Part shown: one piece after another, positions 19,226 through 27,364 of the stretch
How the letters are laid out: the number at the start of each line of letters is the position of its first letter
Position numbering within the stretch: the first letter of the stretch is position 1
Origin: Candidatus Parvarchaeota archaeon
GTDB lineage: Archaea; Nanobdellota; Nanobdellia; JAFCGN01
Direction: 5' to 3'
Assembly (NCBI GenBank): GCA_017609105.1
Contig: JAFCEQ010000001.1
Span: 1-47,406, forward strand
Length of the DNA stretch: 47,406 nucleotides
Program-made: the position numbers and the translations under genes
Notes under the pieces: generated by a model
The model's input: the letters and a program-made list of their open reading frames with translations, nothing else
The model's database searches: none
What the model was told of the DNA's origin: nothing

Positions 19226-20176
19226 ATGAAGGATATTTTGAATGAAGGAGAAAAATCACAGCAAGCAATAGGTTTTTTAAGTCAAATTGTTGAGAATAAA
19301 GAAGTTAAATTACAGAACGGGACTTCAATAAGATTTCAAAATGAATTCTTAAACAAAATCAGGAACTGGAATAATTTAAATCCAGCAGAAATGCTTGGTT
19401 TTATTAATACTTTCTTTAATGGAGTGGATACTTCAAAAGCACTTGGTTCAAGCGGTGCACTTTATTCAGATTTAAACAATCCTAATGATAATAATACAAT
19501 TAGAGACAATAATTCTGCAGTGAATAGTTATGTTGGTTTTTTTCTTAGAAATAATGAGGATGCTTTTAAAGGAATTGATAACTTAAATAACGCTATTAGA
19601 AATATTTTGACTCCAGAATCAGTATTAGAATTTTATTTAACAGGAAGGAGGATGGAAGTTAATGATAGTGATATTTATGGTTTCACGAATTTAGGAACAA
19701 CAAGAATTCTTTCAAATCCTGGAAATTACACGGATAAAACTCTTGATTGTTTAGTTGAACTACTTGAAGCTAATGACGCAAGCATTTACAGTAATGACCT
19801 TGATTTAAAAGATGATGTTAAAGCAATTATTTACACAAATGCTAAAGATTTTACATCAGTTGATAATGCATTGAACGCTTACCTTCCTGAAGGAGGTGCA
19901 AGCGGAATTTTAAGTGCTGCAGAACAGAATCAATTCAGGAATGATTTAGTTAAAATAATGAAAGCAAGAACTCCAGAAATTGTGAGTAAGAATTTCCCTA
20001 AAAAAAGCATTGATGACTTTTTAAACAATATACTAATAGATAAGAATGCTTTAAGTAACGCAAATGAGTACAATATAAGGGATTCTGCTTATGGAGGAGC
20101 AGGAGAGAGATTCAAGTATACAACAAATACTTTGAAAGTGTATGAAACAATAACTAAATTGAACGGAAGACAATAA
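19226..20176 (+). CDS. Hypothetical 316-aa Asn-rich protein
   Basis: Intact ORF, GGTG-N6-ATG start; no family recognised. Confidence 0.7.
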   Translation: MKDILNEGEKSQQAIGFLSQIVENKEVKLQNGTSIRFQNEFLNKIRNWNNLNPAEMLGFINTFFNGVDTSKALGSSGALYSDLNNPNDNNTIRDNNSAVNSYVGFFLRNNEDAFKGIDNLNNAIRNILTPESVLEFYLTGRRMEVNDSDIYGFTNLGTTRILSNPGNYTDKTLDCLVELLEANDASIYSNDLDLKDDVKAIIYTNAKDFTSVDNALNAYLPEGGASGILSAAEQNQFRNDLVKIMKARTPEIVSKNFPKKSIDDFLNNILIDKNALSNANEYNIRDSAYGGAGERFKYTTNTLKVYETITKLNGRQ

Positions 20177-20289
20177 ACACTAAAAACAATTTTTTTAATT
20201 TAATTATTCTTTTTTTTTAATTATTTTTTTAGCAATAAATTTTTTTACTATGCGATATTCCTTTATTATTTTTTTTAACTACTTTTTTC

Positions 20290-21171
20290 TTATTTTTTTG
20301 AACTTGTTTTAGAAGTTTTTTTCTTAGAAATTTTTTTATTTTCTTTTGTTCTTATTATTTTTTCTATTTTTTGCACAAACCTCTCTACCTTGTTTCTTAA
20401 TTCATCAAGTTCTTTTCCTTTTATTGTTTTTATTTTTCCTATTGACATGTTTTTTATTAGAACGCGAATATCTTCTATGAGTTTTAAATCAGATTCTGTT
20501 ATTTTTTTGTTGAATTCCTTTTTCATCATTTTTGGTAGTTCTGAAGGAACGCCTGGAGTTAATTCTTTGCTCATTAATGCTGATTGACAAGCATCCATTA
20601 CAGCCCAGTATAAGTCATCAACTGCTATGAGCATGTGAGTGTTGGACGCTCTTAATAATAGTTTAGCCCTGTTCAAGTGCGCTTCAACTGCTTCTTTGCT
20701 TGGCTTGAACCTTCCTTTCTCTAACAATTTCTTCATGGGCTTGAAAAACCCTGTGTCCACGATTGGCGTGCCATCCCTTAATAAAGTTATGATAACAGGG
20801 TCGCTATTCCTAACTGCATCCCAGTAATCACTTATTCCAAGAGTTGTTATGTGAAGCTTGTTAACAGCGTTTAATTCTGCTAAGATTTTGCCTAATGCAA
20901 GTCTGTAAGTGGATACAATCTCGTCAGTGATTGGTTGGTGTAAGTCATCCACGAGAACAAGCAAGTCAATATCATTATACTTATTTTCACGCATTATACT
21001 TCCCCAAAGAATTACTGCGTGCACAAAACTTCCTAATTCTTTAACTAATTTTTTTGTGAATGAATAAATTATTTCTAAATCTTTTTCATCAATTTTTCCT
21101 TTAACACCTGCTGCTTTCATTCGTTGTCTTTGAGATAAAACTTTTAACGTGTCAAAAACGCTTCTTTTCAT
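20290..21171 (-). CDS. MNT-type nucleotidyltransferase with helical C-terminal region (HEPN-like), paralog 2
   Basis: VILWGSIMRENKYNDIDLLVLVDD; DPVIITLLRDGTPIVDTGFFKPM parallels paralog 1 NPVLFNLVLRDGIILFDTGFILPI. Start moved to the ATG 6 nt after AGTG. Confidence 0.75.
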   Translation of the reverse strand: MKRSVFDTLKVLSQRQRMKAAGVKGKIDEKDLEIIYSFTKKLVKELGSFVHAVILWGSIMRENKYNDIDLLVLVDDLHQPITDEIVSTYRLALGKILAELNAVNKLHITTLGISDYWDAVRNSDPVIITLLRDGTPIVDTGFFKPMKKLLEKGRFKPSKEAVEAHLNRAKLLLRASNTHMLIAVDDLYWAVMDACQSALMSKELTPGVPSELPKMMKKEFNKKITESDLKLIEDIRVLIKNMSIGKIKTIKGKELDELRNKVERFVQKIEKIIRTKENKKISKKKTSKTSSKK

Positions 21172-21209
21172 TCTTATCACTTAAAAACATTACAATTATT
21201 AATTAATTA

Positions 21210-21725
21210 CTAATTATTAATGAATCCAATTATTATAATGTTTTGGTTTCCACTAAACCTACTTATATTATGAATTATTTCTCTTACTATTTGTAATTGA
21301 GTTAAAGCAAAATCATTTAATCTTCCTTCTTTATCAATAATTCTTTTTTTTGCTTCTTTTTGATTTGTTTTTCTAAAAAAAAATAAATCTATGTGTTGAT
21401 AGTGTAACTTTAAATCTTCTGAGATACAATGAAATTTAGTAAAATAATCACAAGCATCTTTTTCGTTTGCTCTGCGTTCTAGCCAAATTAAAAAATCGTA
21501 ATCATTGTTTTTTTTGTTTAATTTTTCTTTTATATTAATACCTTCATATTCAGTTCCCTTTAATATTTTCTTAAATGATTTATCGCTAAATGAGGGATTT
21601 AATCCAACAAAAAGAATGCCTCCTTGCTTAAATTCAGGATAAAGAAGTGGAAGATACTCTCCACTTTCGGAGGGATAATCCTTCCATACTTTTAGTATCT
21701 TCGAATTAATATATGTATTTTCCAT
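21210..21725 (-). CDS. Uracil-DNA-glycosylase-fold-like protein, apparently truncated at the C terminus
   Basis: ILFVGLNPSFS motif; ORF stops just after the hydrophobic strand NIIIIGF. Confidence 0.45.
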   Translation of the reverse strand: MENTYINSKILKVWKDYPSESGEYLPLLYPEFKQGGILFVGLNPSFSDKSFKKILKGTEYEGINIKEKLNKKNNDYDFLIWLERRANEKDACDYFTKFHCISEDLKLHYQHIDLFFFRKTNQKEAKKRIIDKEGRLNDFALTQLQIVREIIHNISRFSGNQNIIIIGFINN

Positions 21726-21764
21726 GTTATTCAGTACATTATGTGCTTTTAAAAAATTTTATTA

Positions 21765-23330
21765 TTACCTGCCAAATGCAAGTAATATGCTCAAAAAATA
21801 GCAAGAAAGGTTTTGTCCTTGCGTTGGGTCAGCTGTTAAGTAAGTAGGACCCCAAACATCTCTTATATCAACTCCTCCTACTAAATAATTATCAGGATTA
21901 ATAGCATCTAAGGAAATAGCGTAACCAGGCCCTCCTTGACCTGAAACAAAAGTTTCAGTGATTACCTTACCCTTAAACCCTTTTTCTTTCAAAAATTTTT
22001 TAATGTTCTCCCTAACTTTTTTGTTAAAAACTTCGTTCTCAACTTCTCCAAGAGGAAGATGAGCATCACTATCACCGTAATTCTCATGCGCGTGCACATG
22101 AATAACAGGCACTTTTAATTCTTTCAAGTACTGATCAGGAGTTCCAATCTTTTTTTTCTCTCCAGTTAATGGATCAGTGTATTCTATTCCATAAGAAGAT
22201 GCTGCATGCCCCATATCAAAAGTGACTCCAATCATATTCCTTATTTGCTCCTTATTCAAACCGTATTCAGGTTTTTCTAATTCCTTGTATAATTGTTGAA
22301 TAATATCATTCATATCCCCAGGATTTTCAATAATGAATCTTGAATCACTATTCTCCAAACCAATTTTAATCCCTTTTCTTACTGTTTCAGCAGCAACAGG
22401 AGCGAATTCTTTAACAAAATTTTCTTTATACTTCTTAACTCCTTCTTCTATTAAGGGTTTAGCTTTTTCACCAATAAATTCACCGTAATCCTTTTTTATA
22501 TCTTCTAAGTTTTCCTCCATTAATTGCGTGTTTTTCTTCAATAACTCATACTGTTCTCTTATTTTCCTTAATTCTTTTTCAGAAATTTTTCTTGAAGGAT
22601 CTAAATTTATTGGCGTTCTCATTCTTGCTTCAGGAGATAAGTTCAAATTCTTATAAAGAACTGCTCTCATATCAGGATTATCAGTTTGATTCCACAAGGT
22701 TATGAAATCCTCTGAAATTACTTTTTCCATTTCTTTTTGAACATTCTTCAATAACTTCAATTGATACTCGTTCTCAGTAATTGATGTTTCTAATTTTCTT
22801 TTTGTTGCTTCATTATACTTGTTTATGAAATAATTTCTCGGATCCAATCCTTTTTCTTTTGCTTCACGCAGATACCTATCAGGAATTCTTATTGGTTGCA
22901 TTTGCTTGTTTGAATTATCATAAACATAAGCGTATTCATCAGGAAGTTTTTGCATTGTTGTCCCACCAGGATGCATTACTATTAATTTCGCGCCAGTATC
23001 CTCGCAGAATTGAATTCCTGTTTTCCAATGTTTCTTAGCTTCCTCATTTTTTTTAGGGTCTGGAACACCGAACTCGTAAACCCCGCTTTCAACAGGAGCA
23101 TGCCAAGTTAATTCCACTTTGTTTTCTTCAGCAAGAGTTCTTATTGCTTCTCTCGCTGATTTCCCTGATTGTCCTGCTAAACCCCCGAGTTCAACAACTG
23201 GCGCGCCCCAATTAATCGCTCTGTCTAATCCCATGAAAGCAGGTAATTTCTCTGCAATACCATAACTCGCGCCCATTGGCGCAGGCCCAAAATAAGAGCC
23301 TATTTTCTTCTCTTCTTTCTTTTCTGACAT
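21765..23330 (-). CDS. TIM-barrel (AP endonuclease/xylose-isomerase-like) protein with a large helical insertion
   Basis: VELTWHAPVESGVYEFGV, AKLIVMHPGGT, RFIIENPGDM, IGVTFDMGHA, VIHVHAHENYGDSDAHLPLGE, KVITETF; about 150 aa coiled-coil-like insert. Confidence 0.75.
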   Translation of the reverse strand: MSEKKEEKKIGSYFGPAPMGASYGIAEKLPAFMGLDRAINWGAPVVELGGLAGQSGKSAREAIRTLAEENKVELTWHAPVESGVYEFGVPDPKKNEEAKKHWKTGIQFCEDTGAKLIVMHPGGTTMQKLPDEYAYVYDNSNKQMQPIRIPDRYLREAKEKGLDPRNYFINKYNEATKRKLETSITENEYQLKLLKNVQKEMEKVISEDFITLWNQTDNPDMRAVLYKNLNLSPEARMRTPINLDPSRKISEKELRKIREQYELLKKNTQLMEENLEDIKKDYGEFIGEKAKPLIEEGVKKYKENFVKEFAPVAAETVRKGIKIGLENSDSRFIIENPGDMNDIIQQLYKELEKPEYGLNKEQIRNMIGVTFDMGHAASSYGIEYTDPLTGEKKKIGTPDQYLKELKVPVIHVHAHENYGDSDAHLPLGEVENEVFNKKVRENIKKFLKEKGFKGKVITETFVSGQGGPGYAISLDAINPDNYLVGGVDIRDVWGPTYLTADPTQGQNLSCYFLSILLAFGR

Positions 23331-23364
23331 TCTAAATCACTTTTTTTTATTTCAAATTCTTATC

Positions 23365-24750
23365 CTAATCCAACCATTCTTTTTCAGCTGCAGGCCAAGT
23401 CTTGAACCCGAAAGGCTTTTTCGTATTATTATAAATACTCCAAGTTGTATCCCTAACTTCTTTAATAATCTCATCTGCTCCAAACATTTCATGTCCGAAC
23501 AATTTTGAAGAAAACCCTGATAAGGGTTTGGGTATTACTGCTTCTTCTTTTTTCTTTTCTTTCTTTTTTTTGAAAAAACTCTGAAATATTTCTCCAATAA
23601 ATGTTTGCGGTTCTTTTTTCTCTTCTTTTTTCTCTTCTTTCTTTTCTTCTTTAATGTTTAAACCCAAGTCCTCAAACATTTTTTCAACTTCATCTTTTTT
23701 CCAATCCTTATAAGCATGATAAAAAGCTTCGCTCGTGTAAACAAACGGTGTTAATCTTGTTTCAGTAAGAATGTATTGTGCAGGACTACTACCTCTTAAA
23801 ATAAAATCAGCTTTAATGACTTGAGCAAACGGCACAAGATGTTTTTTACCTTTGCTATCTTTAAAAGAATCTTGCCAAGATTTTTTATCTCCTTCTTTTG
23901 TTTTTGCTTTATATGCAACAACAACTACTTGAGAAAGAACAGTGCCTCCAATCTTCAATAAATTCGGATCAAATCTTAAATCCTGGTTCGGTGAATCTAA
24001 TTGCAATTCTTTAATGTTTTTTAACATTGGCTTAACCCATTCCTTATATAATTTAATGTTTTGTTTATGAGCTCTTATTCTTTCTTCAAGTATTTCTTTG
24101 AATTCTTCTAAAGATTTTTTCCATGTTTTTTTCCATTCTTGATATTCTCTTAATTTTCTTTTAACAAAATTCTTAACTCTTTCCGGAGCATTAATTTTAT
24201 CTATTTCTTCTTCACTATTCACTCTATAAAAAATATCGCGTGAAGTAAGGAATTGCAAGTTCTTTGTTGCTTGAGCAATACTCGCAGGACCTGATTTCGT
24301 GTCAACATAATCCGCCCAAATTCCTTTAAGAACGAGTTCATCAGGTTTTCCTTTTTTATCATAATAAGATAATGATTGAACAATTCTATCATAATCCTTT
24401 TTTATAGCAACATATGATTTATACATATCATTTATGAACTTCATTAATTGTGAAGCATCTTGTATTTGATAATGTATTTTCATTTGTTGATTCCCCCATT
24501 CTTGAGAACGTTGGCTCATTGAATACCAATCCACAATTTTCAACACATTAAACCCTCTTTGAATAAATTGGTCAACAACAGCAAAATAGAAGGGTTCTAA
24601 AGCAGCTCCTGCTTCATAAGCAAGAAGGTATGTTGGACCTTTCCACACACCATGTTTAATAACCTTTTTTTTCCCGTCCTCATCAGTGTAGGTAAAATCC
24701 TCAAATTTTTTAGGATAATAATAGTTTTTATTCTTAGGATATGCTGTCAT
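23365..24750 (-). CDS. Hypothetical 461-aa protein with E/K-rich linker
   Basis: Intact ORF 34 nt upstream of and co-directional with 21765..23330. Confidence 0.65.
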   Translation of the reverse strand: MTAYPKNKNYYYPKKFEDFTYTDEDGKKKVIKHGVWKGPTYLLAYEAGAALEPFYFAVVDQFIQRGFNVLKIVDWYSMSQRSQEWGNQQMKIHYQIQDASQLMKFINDMYKSYVAIKKDYDRIVQSLSYYDKKGKPDELVLKGIWADYVDTKSGPASIAQATKNLQFLTSRDIFYRVNSEEEIDKINAPERVKNFVKRKLREYQEWKKTWKKSLEEFKEILEERIRAHKQNIKLYKEWVKPMLKNIKELQLDSPNQDLRFDPNLLKIGGTVLSQVVVVAYKAKTKEGDKKSWQDSFKDSKGKKHLVPFAQVIKADFILRGSSPAQYILTETRLTPFVYTSEAFYHAYKDWKKDEVEKMFEDLGLNIKEEKKEEKKEEKKEPQTFIGEIFQSFFKKKKEKKKEEAVIPKPLSGFSSKLFGHEMFGADEIIKEVRDTTWSIYNNTKKPFGFKTWPAAEKEWLD

Positions 24751-24889
24751 AATTAATTAAAAAAAATTTTAAATATAAAAACACTACTAAATTAAAAAAA
24801 AAATTTTCTAAGTAATTTCTTGTTCAAAAAGTTCTTAAAAACTTCTTATGTAAGTTTCAAATTTATAAAATATTACTCAAAAAAAGGTT

Positions 24890-25309
24890 TCAAATGTTCT
24901 TAGTGTATCTTGGAATTATGTGAATATGTAAATGAGAGATTGTTCTTGCTTTAATTCCTCCTTCATTTACTTCAATACTATACCCTAATGGCTTATTTTT
25001 TAAATTTGGGTTTTCAAGCATTTGCTTGCAGAAGCGCTTAGAATCCTTAACAGGGTTTTCTAACATTTTTTTGTATAAACCTTCATAATCTGTTTTTTCA
25101 ATAATACTAATTGTTTTTGTTAATGTTGGTTTTAAGTAAATCCACTCGCCTTCAGTTAAGTCTAAAAGAGAAGAAGCATGTCTTCTTGCAATTAAAAGAG
25201 AGTGTCCTGGAGAAACAGGGAATTCATTAAAACGCGCAAACCAATACTTATTCTCATAAAAAATATTTGTTTTCTCTTGATAAATCCTGCAAAAAAAGCA
25301 ATCACTCAT
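24890..25309 (-). CDS. HIT-family protein
   Basis: CFFCRIY and histidine triad HLHIHIIPRY. Confidence 0.88.
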   Translation of the reverse strand: MSDCFFCRIYQEKTNIFYENKYWFARFNEFPVSPGHSLLIARRHASSLLDLTEGEWIYLKPTLTKTISIIEKTDYEGLYKKMLENPVKDSKRFCKQMLENPNLKNKPLGYSIEVNEGGIKARTISHLHIHIIPRYTKNI

Positions 25310-25399
25310 TATTTTTTCTAATAATTAAATTTAAATAAATTTTTTTGCAAACAAATTTAATCTCGTTATTTTAAAAAAAATAAAAAAATAAAAAAAAGT

Positions 25400-25537
25400 T
25401 TAAATGAAGCCAACCCAATCAACAACATTTGCTAATTCAAGGACCAACCATAGCACAACAAAAAGTATGATTGCTCCGATTCCTGCAAGCCAAGGCTTTT
25501 CTACTACTTTTTTAAAAAAATTTGTAATTGCTTCCAT
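25400..25537 (-). CDS. 45-aa single-pass membrane protein (MEAITNFFKKVVEKPWLAGIGAIILFVVLWLVLELANVVDWVGFI)
   Basis: Translated by eye; strong GGTGGT SD; amphipathic/basic N-terminus then one hydrophobic helix. Absent from the ORF track. Confidence 0.75.
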   Translation of the reverse strand: MEAITNFFKKVVEKPWLAGIGAIILFVVLWLVLELANVVDWVGFI

Positions 25538-25576
25538 TTTTTACCACCATATGTAAATTTTTTACATATTAACATA

Positions 25577-25608
25577 AATTATATAAGTTTCTAATTATAT
25601 AAGTTTTT
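25577..25608 (+). repeat. Tandem 16-bp duplication containing a TATA-like box
   Basis: AATTATATAAGTTTCT / AATTATATAAGTTTTT directly upstream of the ATG at 25612. Confidence 0.75.
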
Positions 25609-25611
25609 CTA

Positions 25612-25896
25612 ATGAATGTGTTGAAAAAATTGGGTTTTAAAAAAACTGAAATTAAGGTTTATTCTACTCTTCTTGAATGCAAGAAAGAAATGAGTATTAA
25701 AGAAATAATTAAGAAAGCAAAAGTTTCTGAAAAAAGTGCTAGAAATGCTTTGAAAAAATTGTTAAAAGAAAATTTTGTTACAAGAAAACTCTTTGAAGGG
25801 AAAAGACTTTTTTATAAGTATAAACCTGTTCCAATTAAAACTGCTTGGGAAGATTTTAAGAAAAGAATTGAAAAAATTATTGATAAAACTAAATAA
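25612..25896 (+). CDS. Winged-helix transcriptional regulator (TrmB/ArsR-like)
   Basis: LGFKKTEIKVYSTLLECKKEMSIKEIIKKAKVSEKSARNALKKLLKENFVTRKLFEGKRLFYKY. Confidence 0.8.
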   Translation: MNVLKKLGFKKTEIKVYSTLLECKKEMSIKEIIKKAKVSEKSARNALKKLLKENFVTRKLFEGKRLFYKYKPVPIKTAWEDFKKRIEKIIDKTK

Positions 25897-25939
25897 TTAG
25901 AAAAGTATTAAAATTATTAATCTTTTTAATTTAATAATT

Positions 25940-26527
25940 ATGGGATTATTAAGCAGTATAAAAAATTTTTTTATTAAACCAAAAGAAGAAGAAAAATTTA
26001 AAGAAGAGAATGTTGGAAAAATAGGTTTTCCTCCTGAGAATGCTTCTCTTAATGAAAATTTACCAGAGTTTCCTACTCCATCAAGTCTTAAAAAAAATTT
26101 TACACTTCCTTCAGAAAGAATGGAAACAAATTTAGAAAAAATTCCGAAACCTGAAGGAATAGCGCCTCCCCCGGTTTTGGAAGAAAAAAAAGAAGCACCT
26201 GCTTTTGAGAAACCAAGTGGAATGCCTTCATTAGAAAGAGGTGAAATGGCAAAAACAGGGATTCCTGATATTCCAAAATTGCCTGATTTAGAAAAAAATG
26301 AATTCCCTCCTTTAGAAAAGCAAGAGTTTCCTCAATTAAAAAAATCAATTGCAGAACCAATTCCAAAAGGGATTGAAGCACTTAAACTAACAGGAGAAAA
26401 AAGTATTGGGGAAAAACAAGATATTAATTTAATAAATGAAGTAACTGAATTAAAGAAAACAGTTAGCATGATTGAACAAAGATTATCTAATATTGAAAAA
26501 ATTATTTATTCTAAAAAAGAAATATAA
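25940..26527 (+). CDS. Low-complexity Pro/Glu/Lys-rich protein with C-terminal coiled coil
   Basis: Intact 195-aa ORF; PEFP/PPLEKQEFP-type repeats, C-terminal NEVTELKKTVSMIEQRLSNIEKII. Confidence 0.6.
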   Translation: MGLLSSIKNFFIKPKEEEKFKEENVGKIGFPPENASLNENLPEFPTPSSLKKNFTLPSERMETNLEKIPKPEGIAPPPVLEEKKEAPAFEKPSGMPSLERGEMAKTGIPDIPKLPDLEKNEFPPLEKQEFPQLKKSIAEPIPKGIEALKLTGEKSIGEKQDINLINEVTELKKTVSMIEQRLSNIEKIIYSKKEI

Positions 26528-26562
26528 ACCCTTAATTATGAAAACTCTTATTGTGTGAAAAA

Positions 26563-27356
26563 ATGAATTTAAATAATAACAAGATTCTTTTATTAAACAA
26601 ATTTTTTTTAAGCAATTTTATTAAAAAATATTTTATATCACCTTTTAAAGAAGGAACAGGATATAACATAATTAATACAACTGTTTATGCAGTGCTTCTC
26701 GCATTAATTGTTTATTTTATTTATTATTTAATAAAGAATTATTTTTTAATTTTATTTTAATCGCTGTTTTCGGCGGAGCATTCCATGTTTTAAGTGATTA
26801 CGGGATTTTAGAAAGAAATTTTTTCACTGTTAGTCCTGGAATATGGTTAACAGTTAGTGTTCCTGCAATAATATTTTTGTTATTTTCAAAAAAATTTTTT
26901 AAAAAAGAATATAATAAGGTTTTTAGAATCTCGCTTGTCATTGCTTCAATAATTTGTTTTTTCTTGATGAAAATAAAATATTTTGAAGCAATCATTCAAT
27001 TAATAGGATTCAGTATTTTAATTATTGCACCAACAATTTATTTTTTAAAAAAAAGCAGGTTATTAAATGAAGAAATTAATTTTTACGTGCTTGCATTCCA
27101 ACTTTTTGACGGTATCGCGAGTTTCGTAAGCATTAATTATTATAATTATATTGAACAACATGTTTTAGGAAATTTTTTTATTAACTTGCTCGGGCCTATT
27201 GGCATGGTAGTTATGAAGTTATTATTTGTAATCCCAATTCTAATTATTTTAGAAAAAGAAAAAAATGACGCTGCTTTTTTTGTAAAAACCATTATTGGCG
27301 TGTTAGGAATAGCTCCTGCTGTCAGGGATAGCGTGAGATTAATTATGGGAGTTTAA
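26563..27356 (+). pseudogene. DUF63-like integral membrane protein interrupted by a -1 frameshift
   Basis: Frame 1 ends at 26760 (..GYNIINTTVYAVLLALIVYFIYYLIKNYFLILF*); the adjacent frame continues ..NFILIAVFGGAFHVLSDYGILERNFFTVSPGIWLTV to 27356. Adding one T to TTTTTT (26742-26747) restores the frame. Confidence 0.65.
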
Positions 27357-27364
27357 AATTTTTT

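Noticed and set aside
26100-26381. 93-aa minus-strand ORF
   Set aside because: Antisense to the proline-rich ORF; Phe/Leu-rich antisense artefact.
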